Shown: one piece after another, positions 27,567-36,974 of the stretch
How positions within the stretch are numbered: the stretch's first letter is position 1
Layout of the letters: every line of letters begins with the position of its first letter
Assembly (NCBI GenBank): GCA_963752345.1
Contig: CAVVYA010000002.1
Location: 1,054,001 to 1,118,000, forward strand
Origin: CAVVYA01 sp963752345
GTDB taxonomy: Bacteria > Pseudomonadota > Alphaproteobacteria > SMXQ01
Direction of reading: 5' to 3'
Length of the DNA stretch: 64,000 nt
Program-made: the position numbers and the translations under genes
The notes under the pieces: model-generated
Database searches by the model: none
Told to the model about the DNA's origin: nothing
Seen by the model: the letters and a program-made list of their open reading frames with translations, nothing else

Positions 27567-29723
27567 ATGAACGACAGTAGCGGCCAGGCGGACGTCCAGA
27601 AGAACGGCAAGAACGGCAACGTGGTATCGATCAGGATCGAGGACGGCGTCGCCGTCGTGACGGTCAGCAATCCGCCGGTCAATGCGATTTCCCAGGCCAT
27701 GCGCCGCGGCCTGCTCGACGCGGTAATCATGATCGGCGCCGACCCGAAGGTCGAGGCCGCCGTGGTGATCGGCGCCGGCTCGGTGTTCATCGCCGGCGCC
27801 GACGTGCGCGAATTCGGCAAGCCGCCGCTGCCCCCCTTCCTGCCCGACGTCATCGCCGCGCTCGAAGGCTCGACCAAGCCGGTGGTCGCCGCGATCCATG
27901 GCGTGGCGCTCGGCGGCGGGCTGGAGATCGCGCTCGGCTGCCATTTCCGCATCGCCGACGGGCGCGCCAAGCTCGGCTTCCCCGAGGTCAACCTCGGCAT
28001 CATCCCGGGCGCCGGCGGCACCCAGCGCCTGCCGCGCCTCGCCGGACTCGAGGCCGCCGTCGATCTGGTGACCAGCGGCCGGCAGATCGGCGCCAAGGAA
28101 GCCCAAGCGCTCAAGATCATCGACGCGGTGGCGAGCGGCGAATTGCTGCCCGCCGCGATCGCCTTCGCGAAATCGCGCGCCGCCGCCGTCAAGGCCGGCG
28201 ACGCGCTGCCACGGATTTCCGCCATGAACGTCGCGCCGCCGCCGGGCGCCGATTTCTTCGACACGCAGAAAGCAAAAATCGCGCGCGCCGCCAAGGGCCA
28301 GGATTCCCCGCTGCGCGCGCTCGAGGCGGTGAAGGCCGCCGCCGAGCTGTCCTATGCCGACGGTCTCAAGCGCGAGCGCGAGATCTTCACCGAGCTGCGC
28401 GGCTCCGACCAGGCCAAGGCGCTGCGCCATGTATTCTTCGCCGAGCGCGCGGTGTCGAAAGTGCCGGGGCTCGACGGCGTGGCCCCGCGCCCGGTCAAGC
28501 GCATCGCCGTGGTCGGCGGCGGCACCATGGGCGCCGGCATCGCCGTCGCCGCGCTGCGCTCGGGCTACGAGGTCACCATGCTCGAGGCCGACAAGGAGGC
28601 GGTGGCGCGCGGCCGCGTCAACGTCGAGAAGAATCTCGACGGCTTCGTGGCGCGCGGCCGTCTCACCCAAGAGGCCAAGGCCGAGCATCTCGCCCGCTTC
28701 GAGGCGACCACCGACTACGGGGCGACCACCGATCTCGACCTCGCCATCGAGGCGGTGTTCGAGGATATGACGGTCAAGCAGCAGGTGTTCAAGCAGCTCG
28801 ACGCCAACATGCGCGACGGCGCCGTGCTCGCCACCAACACCTCCTACCTCGACATCGACCAGATCGCCGCGGCGACACGCCGGCCGCGCGACGTCATCGG
28901 CCTGCATTTCTTCTCGCCCGCCCATATCATGCGCCTGCTCGAGATCGTCGAGGCCGACAAGACCGGCGACGACGTGATCGCCACCGGCTTCGAGCTCGCC
29001 AAGAAGCTCGGCAAGATCGGCGTGCTGTCGGGCGTGTGCGACGGCTTCATCGGCAACCGCATCCTGGCCAAGACGCGCAAGCAGGCCGACTACCTGGTCG
29101 AGGACGGCGCCATGCCGTGGGACGTCGACAAGGCGGTCGAAGCGTTCGGCATGGCCATGGGGCCGTTCCGCGTCATGGATCTCGCCGGGCTCGACATCGC
29201 CTGGGCGGCGCGCAAGCGCCAGGCCGCGACGCGCGATCCGAAGGAGCGTTACGTCCATATCGCCGACCGCCTGTGCGAGCGGGGCTGGTTCGGCCAGAAG
29301 ACCGGGCGCGGCTGGTATGTCTACGACAACGGCAAGCCCGTCTCTGGTCCAGGGGGGCCGAACCCGGATGTCGAGAAGATCGTGCTCGAGGAATCGGCGA
29401 AGAAGAACATCGCGCGGCGCCAGGTCCCGGCCGAGGAGATCCAGAGCCGCTTCCTGCACGCCATGATCAACGAGGGCGCGCGCATCCTCGACGAGAAGAT
29501 CGCGCGCCGGCCGCTCGACATCGACATGGTCGAGATCCACGGCTACGGCTTCCCGCGCTGGCGCGGCGGCCCGATGTGCCAGGCCGACATCATCGGACTG
29601 CCCAAGGTGCTCGACACCATCCGCGGCTACGCCAAGGACGATCCGCTGTTCTGGAAACCGTCGGCGCTGCTCGAAAAGCTCGTCGCCGATGGCAAGACCT
29701 TCGCCGACCTCAACATCGCCTGA
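27567..29723 (+). CDS. Bifunctional enoyl-CoA hydratase / 3-hydroxyacyl-CoA dehydrogenase (FadJ/PimF-like)
   Basis: 718 residues. N-terminal crotonase (about 15-200) with GGGLEIALGCHF and LGFPEVNLGIIPGAGGTQR retaining both catalytic Glu; then a 3-hydroxyacyl-CoA dehydrogenase NAD domain starting VVGGGTMGAGIA (about 320) with catalytic HFFSPAHIMRLLE; then two C-terminal HAD helical domains (GFIGNRI..., YGFPRWRGGPM). It would hydrate and oxidise dehydroadipyl-CoA or 3-hydroxypimeloyl-CoA products of the box and BamA routes. Frame intact. It overlaps in operon sense with the next gene, 14 nt downstream. Confidence 0.9.
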   Translation: MNDSSGQADVQKNGKNGNVVSIRIEDGVAVVTVSNPPVNAISQAMRRGLLDAVIMIGADPKVEAAVVIGAGSVFIAGADVREFGKPPLPPFLPDVIAALEGSTKPVVAAIHGVALGGGLEIALGCHFRIADGRAKLGFPEVNLGIIPGAGGTQRLPRLAGLEAAVDLVTSGRQIGAKEAQALKIIDAVASGELLPAAIAFAKSRAAAVKAGDALPRISAMNVAPPPGADFFDTQKAKIARAAKGQDSPLRALEAVKAAAELSYADGLKREREIFTELRGSDQAKALRHVFFAERAVSKVPGLDGVAPRPVKRIAVVGGGTMGAGIAVAALRSGYEVTMLEADKEAVARGRVNVEKNLDGFVARGRLTQEAKAEHLARFEATTDYGATTDLDLAIEAVFEDMTVKQQVFKQLDANMRDGAVLATNTSYLDIDQIAAATRRPRDVIGLHFFSPAHIMRLLEIVEADKTGDDVIATGFELAKKLGKIGVLSGVCDGFIGNRILAKTRKQADYLVEDGAMPWDVDKAVEAFGMAMGPFRVMDLAGLDIAWAARKRQAATRDPKERYVHIADRLCERGWFGQKTGRGWYVYDNGKPVSGPGGPNPDVEKIVLEESAKKNIARRQVPAEEIQSRFLHAMINEGARILDEKIARRPLDIDMVEIHGYGFPRWRGGPMCQADIIGLPKVLDTIRGYAKDDPLFWKPSALLEKLVADGKTFADLNIA

Positions 29724-29737
29724 CGGAGCGCGCGCCC

Positions 29738-31160
29738 ATGGTTGCCAACGAGCCCCCGCCAGACCGCAAGGACCCCGACGCAAAGCCGCGCGCGCGTGCG
29801 GAGCAGGAGCGCCGTGACCGCCTGCGCGCGGAGCCGGAGTTTGAGCGGCGCGCGCGCCAGGAGCCGGCCTCGCCGGCCCGCGCCAAAACCGAGCCCGACT
29901 CGGCGCGCCGCGAACCCGCCGCCCCGTCGTTGCGCAATGACCGCCCGCGCGCGGCCCCGGATGGGCAACCGCCGCGACGAACGGCAGGAGCCGGCCTTGC
30001 CCATTCGTCCCGCGCCCGAGCCCGACTCGGCGCGCCGTGAACCGGCCGCCCCGTCATTGCGCAATGACCGCCCGCGCGCGGATGCCGATTCGCCGGCGCC
30101 GCGCGAGCGCCACGAGCCGGCCTCGCCGAGCCGCGCCAAAACCGAGCCCGACTCGGCGCGCCGCGAGCCCGCCGTTCCGTCATTGCGTCGTGAGCCCCCG
30201 CGCGTGGCCCCGGATGGGCAAGCGCCGGACGAACGGCAGGAGCCGGCCTTGCCCATTCGTCCCGCGCCCGCGCCCGAGTCGCAGCGCCGCGATTCCGCCC
30301 ATCCGCCGGCCGCCGACCGCGCGCCGGCCTCCCGCCCCACAGTCGGCACCGCCGCGGCCGCGGCGCCGGCGGCGGGCGGTGAACCGCTGGTGCGCATCGA
30401 GATCGCCGGCGGGCCCGAGTCGCACGTGGCGCTGCTCACGCTCAACGCGCCGAAACTCCGCAACGCGCTGACCGCGGAGATGCGCACGGCGCTGCGCGGC
30501 GCGCTCGCGACGCTGGCCGCCGACGAGGCGGTGCATGCGCTGATCATCACCGGCGCCGAGGGCAATTTCTGCGCCGGCGGCGACGTGCGCACCATGGGCG
30601 AGACCGACGCGAACAAGATCCGCGCGCGCATGACCGAGGTGGCCGAGACCGCCGCCGCGGTGGCCGCCTTCCCCAAGCCGGTGATCGCCGCGGTGGCGGG
30701 CCACGCGGCGGGCGCCGGCGTCAGCCTCGCCTGCCTCGCCGATATCGTCGTGGCGGAGGAGGACGCGCAATTCACCTTCTCCTTCCTGCGCCTGGCGCTC
30801 GGCCCGGACTGGGGCCTGTCGTGGAGCCTGCCGCGCCGGGTCGGCGCCACGCGGGCGCGCGGACTCATCCTCGCGCGCGGCGCGATCGACGCCGAGGAGG
30901 CGCAGCACATCGGCCTGGTCGATCATATCGCCGAGGACTCGGCGGTCGACGCGGCGGTCGCGCTGGCGACAGAGATCTGCAACGGCCCGCGCGCGGCGAC
31001 CGCGGCGGTCAAGACCATGCTGTCGGATCTCGACGGGTTGCGCGCCGCGCTCGACGCGGAGATGCGGATGCAGCTCGAACGGTTTCCGGCGTGGGAGCAC
31101 CAGGAAGGCGCCGCCGCCTTCCGCGACAAGCGCGCGCCGGATTACACCAAGAAGCGGTGA
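29738..31160 (+). CDS. PaaG-like enoyl-CoA isomerase/hydratase with repeat-rich disordered N-terminal extension
   Basis: About 473 residues. The C-terminal 260 form a crotonase domain (LLTLNAPKLRNALT, FCAGGDVRTMG, GHAAGAGVSLACLADI, LGPDWGLSWSLPRRVG). It lacks the two hydratase Glu and has the Asp-containing L-x-PD-x-G-x-S-W loop of PaaG-type isomerases, fitting 3,4- to 2,3-dehydroadipyl-CoA isomerisation. The first 210 residues are Arg/Pro/Ala-rich and built from repeats (EPDSARREPA, SLRNDRPRA, DERQEPALPIRP). ATG 29738 starts MVANEPPPDRKD. One extra base near 29975 shifts the frame: the second repeat copy at 30210 is identical but one base shorter. Co-transcribed with the FadJ-like gene. Confidence 0.8.
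29868..30290 (+). repeat. In-gene ~250-bp repeat with TCATTGCGCAATGA palindrome
   Basis: Two copies of a unit of about 250 nt, each made of two similar halves, encode the disordered N-terminal extension of the isomerase. The 14-bp palindrome TCATTGCGCAATGA (one mismatch in the first copy) recurs with period about 120-125 nt. Confidence 0.75.
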
Positions 31161-31518
31161 CGCACTCGCTGAAGTGAGAGCGTCGTATAGCGCGCGTCCT
31201 ATAGCTCAATCGAGAGCGTCGTATAGCTCAAATGATAGCGTCCTATAGCTCAAACGATAGCGTCCTATAGCTCAAACGATAGCGTCCTATAGCTCACAAA
31301 TGAGAACGTCTTATAAATCGTCACCCCGGACTTGATCCGGGGCCCATTGGTCCTCAGCCGGCGCGCGAGCGCCCGCGGTTTTCAATGGGCCCCGGATCAA
31401 GTCCGGGGTGACGCGTTTTTTTGCATGCGCCGGCGTGCGACGCCGGCCTGAAAGGGCCCGCCGATGTGCGACGCCGGCCTGGGATGGCCCGATTAAAGCG
31501 GGCCACGGCGATGCTGCG
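31161..31518. repeat. 22-bp tandem repeat array and REP pair
   Basis: 358 nt without a gene. At 31180-31318, about six tandem copies of a 22-nt unit, GCGTCCTATAGCTCAAACGATA, with outer copies degenerate; each contains CTATAG, a small palindrome. At 31318-31412, GTCACCCCGGACTTGATCCGG and its inverted partner face each other across 45 nt. A truncated GGCCCGATTAAAGCGGGCC element lies at 31485-31505. Confidence 0.75.
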
Positions 31519-32412
31519 TTACGCCGCGCCGTGGTTGTGGCCGTGGCGGCGGCCGTGGAGTTCGGCCATGAAACGGTCGCTCGGGACGTAGAACGGATTG
31601 CGCCGGAGCAGGCCGGCGATGATCGCGTAGGGGTGCACGCGCAGGATGTCGAACAGCGCGTCCGCGGCGAAGCGGCGCAGGTCGTAGCTGCACACCACGG
31701 CCGCGTCGTAACCGGGCAGCACGTCGTTGATGCGCGATTCGTACTCCGCGAGATCCTGCACGCCGGGCAGGTCGAGCAGCGCCCATTCCTGGTTCGACCA
31801 GATGCGCGTCATGCGCGCGCCCTGCAGCTTGCTGTTCTTCGCCGCCTCGCCGATCGCGTCGAGCGTACGCATCTGATCGAAGCGGCCGCCGCGCAGATGG
31901 GCCGCCTCCCAATTGCGCACGGTCAGCCGGCCGGCGGTCTGGTCGCCGGCAATGGCGATGCCCGACGCGGTGAGCCGGCGCACGCGCTGAACGCGCTTCG
32001 CCGCGTCGACCACGAGCAGGGCGCAATCGCCGGCCTCCTGGCCCTCGCGCAGGAACGGCATCATGACCCGCTCTTCCTCTTCCTCGCTGGCGTAGAACGC
32101 GGCGACATGGCAGCGCAGGTCGATGGTCGAGCCCGCCAGGGTGACGGTGCGGCGGGCGCTCTGCGGACGCGGCGACACCGCCCCGCGGAGCCGCACCCCG
32201 ACGTCGGCATCGCCGATCCCGGCGCCGACGCTGAATTCCATGCCGGCCGCCTCGAGGGTTTTCTGCACCGCTTCCACGGTGCGCTCGCGCAGCGGCTCGC
32301 CGGATTCCAGGCGGGTGATCGTGCTGGCCGAGACGCGGGCTCGTTCGGCCAGGTCGCGGACGCCGAGTTGCAGCGCGGCGCGTGCCATACGGCATTGAGC
32401 GGCGGAAATCAT
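31519..32412 (-). CDS. XRE-type regulator with MEDS (DcmR-like) sensory domain
   Basis: 297 residues. Residues 1-60 form an XRE helix-turn-helix (MARAALQLGVRDLAERARVSASTITRLESG as region; key turn ARVSASTITRLE). Residues about 85-285 form a MEDS domain (HVAAFYASEEEEERVMMPFLREG, ALLVVDAAKRV, MTRIWSNQEWALLDLPG, YESRINDVLPGYDAAVVCSYDL), the sensory module of the dichloromethane regulator DcmR and hydrocarbon-sensing relatives. Its C terminus is His-rich (HGRRHGHNHG). It probably represses itself through the dyad at 32444-32467. The effector is unknown. Confidence 0.8.
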   Translation of the reverse strand: MISAAQCRMARAALQLGVRDLAERARVSASTITRLESGEPLRERTVEAVQKTLEAAGMEFSVGAGIGDADVGVRLRGAVSPRPQSARRTVTLAGSTIDLRCHVAAFYASEEEEERVMMPFLREGQEAGDCALLVVDAAKRVQRVRRLTASGIAIAGDQTAGRLTVRNWEAAHLRGGRFDQMRTLDAIGEAAKNSKLQGARMTRIWSNQEWALLDLPGVQDLAEYESRINDVLPGYDAAVVCSYDLRRFAADALFDILRVHPYAIIAGLLRRNPFYVPSDRFMAELHGRRHGHNHGAA

Positions 32413-32443
32413 CGCAGAGCCATTTCAGCTTGACGCGTTGAGT

Positions 32444-32467
32444 TCACTGTGATGAAATCAGCACAGT
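32444..32467. promoter_or_regulatory. Operator-like dyad upstream of the MEDS regulator
   Basis: CACTGTG (32444-32450) and CACAGTG (32461-32467) form a perfect 7-bp interrupted palindrome 32 nt upstream of the regulator start. A second small dyad, GTATA...TATAC, follows at about 32479-32496. Likely autoregulatory site. Confidence 0.45.
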
Positions 32468-32718
32468 GTGCTTAAACCAGTATAGTTCTATTATACCGAT
32501 TTTTTCCGCGATCTGCCATCTGCGTCATGCATTCCGCCATCGTTTCGCGCTGGAATCCCTGAAGTGAACGCAGCCGCGGCCGCATCTGCCCCGGTGTCCG
32601 TCGCGTAACCCCACTGGCGCGGATGGGCCCTTGCCGGCCGACAGCGGGTCACCGTCCTCCCTGGCTGCCCGCTGGTTGCTCCGCCGGCAACCGCACCGAC
32701 TCCGCGAGACCGCTTTGG

Positions 32719-32759
32719 TTGTCACGCGTGTTCACCAATTGTCACGAGTTTCGTGACAA
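32719..32759 (+). promoter_or_regulatory. Strong TTGTCACG operator: palindrome plus half-site
   Basis: TTGTCACG-AGTTT-CGTGACAA (32739-32759) is a perfect 8-bp-arm palindrome. A further TTGTCACG half-site begins at 32719, exactly 20 nt (about two helical turns) upstream in the same orientation. It lies 74 nt upstream of the duplicated-domain gene at 32833. This looks like a real binding site for a dimeric or oligomeric regulator; which one is unknown. Confidence 0.6.
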
Positions 32760-32832
32760 CCCGTACCCGCAAAGGTTGGTCATGAGTTATCCATTGCCGC
32801 GTCGCGCCCCGTCATGTGCCAGAGGACTGCCG

Positions 32833-33390
32833 ATGAGCCTGCTTCCCCGTGTCGTCGAGACCACGCGCGAGCGCGTGACCGAGGAGTTCGACACTCTCGG
32901 GCCCGAACTCTGCCTGGCGCGGATGACCGAGGAGATGGCGCGCAACAATCCGGAGCTGCTCGACATGGCGCGACGCTGCGCCGGCGACGTGGCGCCGGAC
33001 GGCACCGACCCGGCCAAGATCATGACCGGCTTCGCCATGTTCTACCGCCTGCTGCTCGCCCAGTGGGACATCGCCCAGACGCCCGCCGGCGACAGCGCCG
33101 CGCCCGAGCGGGATCCCGGCCGCCGCCACGGCGGCGCGCGGCTCAATCCCCTGCCCCGCGTCATGCCCGAGGTGCGCGACGCGCTGGTGCGGCGGATCGA
33201 CGAGCAGAGCCCGGAGGTCTTCACCGTCGCGGCGCTCGAGGACCTCGATTTCCACAATCCGCAACTGCTCCACATGGCGCACAACTTCGCCATGCGCTTC
33301 ACCGACTATCTCGGCATCATGCAGGGCTTCGCGCTGCTCTATATGGCGCTCACCCTGCAGGCCGAGGCGGATCGCGAAGGCATGCAGTAG
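32833..33390 (+). CDS. Unrecognised protein with internal domain duplication
   Basis: 185 residues from ATG 32833 (AGAGGA 7 nt upstream); an upstream ATG at 32770 is possible. Two homologous halves of about 75 residues are joined by a basic linker (ERDPGRRHGG). Repeat 1 has LPRVVETTRERV...NNPELLDMARR...IMTGFAMFYRLLLAQ; repeat 2 has LPRVMPEVRDAL...HNPQLLHMAHN...IMQGFALLYMALTLQ. All-helical, soluble. I do not recognise the family. Its strong operator-like site suggests inducible expression. Confidence 0.65.
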   Translation: MSLLPRVVETTRERVTEEFDTLGPELCLARMTEEMARNNPELLDMARRCAGDVAPDGTDPAKIMTGFAMFYRLLLAQWDIAQTPAGDSAAPERDPGRRHGGARLNPLPRVMPEVRDALVRRIDEQSPEVFTVAALEDLDFHNPQLLHMAHNFAMRFTDYLGIMQGFALLYMALTLQAEADREGMQ

Positions 33391-33957
33391 GACGCGGCCC
33401 GCGTTCCCGTGAACCTTGCGCGCGCCGCACGCTTCCCATGCGTCATGCGCGCGCCGCACGACGGCCGGGCGCATGCGTGCAATGCACGACAGCCGAGAAC
33501 ATGCGTGCACAGCGCGATGGCCGGCCCATGCAACGTCGACAGAAAGAAAAAGATCGTCACCCCGGACTTGATCCGGGGCCCATTGAACACCACACGCGCT
33601 CGAGCGCCAGCAGGCGATGAATGGATCCCGGATGTCATGCTCCGCGTGCCCTGCACGACGTCCGGGATGACGATGAGAGAGGTCGCTGAGGGCAGGCGCA
33701 TGCGTGCTCTGCACGACGTCCGGGATGACAATGAGAGAGATTGCCGACGGCGAACGCGTGCGTGCGCTGCACGACGGCGGGCCATGCCGTGTCGACAGAA
33801 AGAAAAAGGATCGTCACCCCGGACTTGATCCGGGGCCCATTGAACGCCACAAGCGCTCGAGCGCCGGCAGGCCATGAATGGATCCCGGATGTCATGCTCC
33901 GCGTGCCCTGCACGACGTCCGGGATGACAATGAGAGAGAATGCCGGCGGGCGCCGGG
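33391..33957. repeat. Direct repeat of a ~150-bp composite palindromic element
   Basis: 567 nt without a gene. A block beginning GTCGACAGAAAGAAAAAG, then GTCACCCCGGACTTGATCCGG, then CGCTCGAGCGCC, then GGATCCCGGATGTCATGCTC and a closing GTCCGGGATGAC occurs at about 33536-33683 and again at about 33788-33940 with few differences. A third, shorter GACGTCCGGGATGACAATGAGAGAG copy lies between. Confidence 0.75.
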
Positions 33958-34990
33958 TCAGGCCGCGGCGCGCGCCTTGCGGCCGGACTGCCTGCCGGCT
34001 TCCTTGAACGACACCAGGCGGCGCTGGGTTTCGTCCCACAGCGCCAGGCGGACGCAGCGGAAGCTTTCCCACAGGGTCAGCCGGCCGACGTGATTGAGCT
34101 CCGGATGGTCGCGCAGCACGCGGCGCAGCCGGTAGGACGGAATGCGGCAATAGAGGTGATGCACATGGTGCACGCCGATATTGGCGGTGAACCAGCGCAG
34201 CAATCCCGGCAGGTCGTAATGCGAGCTGCCGTGCAGCGCCGCGTCGTGGAAATCCCAGCCCTGGTCGTCGTCCCAGGTGGTGCGCTCGAACTGGTGCTGC
34301 ACGTAGAACAGCCAGACGCCGATCGAGGCGGCCAGCATGATGATCGGCAGATGGACCAGCAGGAAGGCCTTGAGCCCGATCGCCCAGATCAGCGCGCCGG
34401 CGATGCCGCCGGCCGCCAGGTTGGTCGCCATGGTGCTGAGCCACGGCTTCCAACCGTCGCGCCACATGCCCATCGGCACGCGATGCAGCACGATGAACTG
34501 CACCGCCGGGCCGATCACGAACAGCACCAGCGGGTTGCGGTAGAGCCGGTAGCGCAGGCGGCCGAGCAGCGGCAGCGCGCGGTATTCCGCGATGGTCAGC
34601 GTATCGATGTCGCCCATGCCGCGGCGTTCGAGATTGCCGCAGGTCGCGTGGTGCGTGCTGTGGCTCTTGCGCCAGAAGTGGAACGGCGTCAGCGTCAGCA
34701 CGCCGGCGACGCGGCCGACCCACTCGTTGGCCCGCTTGCTGTGGAAGAAGGAGCCGTGGCTGCAATCGTGCTGGATCATGAACAGCCGCACCAGGAAGCC
34801 CGCCGCGACGACGGCGAGCGGCAGCGCCAGCCAATAGCCGATATCGAGCGTCGCCCAGGCGAGCGCCCAGAGCGCGGCCAGCGGCACGACGGTGATGAGG
34901 ATTTCGACGATGCCGCGCGCGGTGCTCGGCTGGTAATAGCGGGCGAGAATCCGCGCCCAGGCTGCGGGCGTCGGGCGCGGCCACGTCGCG
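33958..34990 (-). CDS. Fatty acid desaturase family membrane protein, N terminus frame-disrupted
   Basis: 310 intact residues from 34887 downward plus an upstream piece (ARILARYYQPSTARGIVEILIT) in the same frame to about 34970, before which a frameshift near 34960 seems to separate the true start (possibly TTG near 35025). The three His boxes of membrane di-iron desaturases are present: HDCSHGSFF, HSTHHATCGN and GVHHVHHL. Four or more hydrophobic segments are visible. It would introduce a double bond or hydroxyl into an acyl chain at the membrane. No fatty-acid genes adjoin. Confidence 0.8.
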
Positions 34991-35026
34991 GCACCCGGTA
35001 TCCTGACTATGACTCAATTGGAATAA

Positions 35027-35566
35027 CTTTCGTTCTGAATGACGATGCGGCCCCTCGGCCCGCTGGCGCCTTCGGCAATCCATGCACCGATGACGGCGCC
35101 ACTCCCAATTGGCAAGTCTCCCGGCGCGGACTTTACCGGTTAATGGTCAGACTGGCAATCAGCGAGACAGACCGGGGCAGCACGCCGGATATTGGGGTGG
35201 AGGTGGGGGATTTCAATACGGTATATGGCGAGCAGCACAATGTTCCCCGAACACCCCTGCGGAGGGCGCGACCGCGAGCTGTAAGCGCCCTCGCATAGAT
35301 GAGGACCGGGCGCGCGTCGGACAGCGCGCATGCGGGCTCAACGCTATCCTGGGTAATGCCCGAGGTATGTGACTAGTGATGCGGCAGATCGACGACCGCC
35401 GATGTGGTCACAGGCGCGGCGCTCCAGGAATCGACTTCCATGACCCGCGATCCTGCACACGTCCCACAGCTCACCTGCGGGCGATCACCATAAATGTGGA
35501 CAGGCATTCAGCAGCATATCATTGTATGTAAAAATACAATCCATCGTTATCACGGAATAACTCCCC
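35027..35566. other. Left flank of the low-GC island
   Basis: About 540 nt with no convincing gene, tRNA or integrase remnant. Base composition falls toward the right. The last 50 nt hold an AT-rich dyad directly ahead of the kinase gene. Confidence 0.45.
35521..35540. promoter_or_regulatory. AT-rich 20-bp palindrome before the island operon
   Basis: ATTGTAT-GTAAAA-ATACAAT has perfect 7-bp arms and ends 26 nt before the kinase ATG. It is likely an operator for the three-gene island or part of its promoter. Confidence 0.5.
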
Positions 35567-36968
35567 ATGGATCGAGCGAAAGCAGAAGAACTCGAGAAGT
35601 CGATGCAGGGAAACGAGATCGGCGGATGGCAAATCGTCAGCCTAATTGATCACGGTAAGTCAGCGGCAGTTTTTAAAGCACATCGCGGCGCGGAATTCGC
35701 GGCTGTCAAAATCTTCGATTCTGATCTCATTGAAAAATATGGCGGTGAGACTCTAGATCAAACGGATCGAACGCGAACTCGACCTAGTCGGTGAACATCA
35801 TCAAAACTTGGTTCGAATTCTGGGCGGCGGCCAGGACGTAAGAACTGGCGCATATTTTGTGGTAATGGATTTTCTGCCAAATTCGAATTTAGAAAAGACG
35901 TTAAATGAAATTCCAAACGAGAAGATTTAAGATCTTATTAGCCAGTTAGCATCCGCAGCTAAATTCCTGGAGGAGCGAAAGCTCTGCCACCGCGACATCA
36001 AACCGTCCAACATAGTCGTCACCGATAATTTTAGCCGGCTTATTCTCTTGGATTTCGGCATGCTTCGCCCGATTGGCTCAAGCAGCCTCACTGATGCCGA
36101 TGAACTCAAGGCATTTATCGGAACGCTACAATACAGTTCTCCAGAATTCTTATTGCGCACGGAGAAGGATACGATCGAAGGATGGAGAGCCGTAACCTTT
36201 TACCAAATCGGTGCAGTTCTTCACGACCTCGTAATGCGAAAATCATTGTTTCAGGAGTTCAAGGAGCCGTTTGCGAGGCTGGTAAATGCCATCCAACATG
36301 AGGTTCCGCAGATCAAAAGTGATTCCGTTTCCTCAGAGCTTGAGAACTTAGCGGGCCGATGCCTGCTGAAGGACCCAGAATTACGTTTAAAATTTGTGAG
36401 TTGGGCAGACTTCGAATTACCAACAAAGGGCCACAACACTGCCTCAGCTCGACGACGAGTCACTAATCGTGTCGCAGTTGCGTCAGCGGCCATGGCGCCC
36501 AGTCCAACTTCACAAGACGATCAATTTATTTTTTTAAAAAACTTCCGTCATGAGGTTCTCAATTTCCTTAAGGAATCCATCCGATCTATTCGACTAAGTA
36601 GTCAAGCAATTCCTCATACTCGCTCTCACGCCATTGCGCTGGCTAACCACGAGGCTGGACTTTGCATATCAATTGAAAGATCTGATAAACACGTCATTCA
36701 TACGGAAATTCACCTTTTCATCAAAGTAGTCGTCGATGATATAGCTGCGAAAGCGATCAATATTATTGGCATTGCATGCACCGCGGACGAAGCTCCTCCC
36801 CCCGACTTTGACCATGCATTCAACACGCAGATTTTTAGCGGCATTTACGACGGTGATTTGATTTTACCAGCGTTAGAAAATTACATTTTTTCAATCGTCG
36901 ATGCAGCTCAATCAAATCCAGCCAAGCCCGTTGGCAAAGCGCACTGGTTTGGTTCGATAATGGGGTAG
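35567..36968 (+). CDS. Serine/threonine protein kinase-like protein of a three-gene island
   Basis: About 467 residues once one frameshift (near 35757) and one in-frame TAA (35928-35930) are bridged. Kinase signatures: a loop GKSAAVFKAHRG with the ATP-binding Lys in AAVKIFD, the catalytic loop CHRDIKPSNIVV, the metal-binding LDFGML, and the GTLQYSSPE activation segment. From about residue 300 an unrecognised C-terminal domain of 160 residues follows (FLKNFRHEVLNFLKES...GSIMG). Low-GC codon use differs sharply from flanking genes. It lies 6 nt upstream of the helicase gene, probably one operon. The two lesions may be sequencing errors or true inactivation. Confidence 0.75.
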
Positions 36969-36974
36969 TAGGCT

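Noticed and set aside
31180..31318. CRISPR array
   Set aside because: Units are contiguous 22-mers without spacers, and there is no cas gene.
35027..35566. tRNA or attachment site at the left edge of the island
   Set aside because: No cloverleaf, no direct repeat shared with the right edge near 39520-39565, and no integrase in the window.
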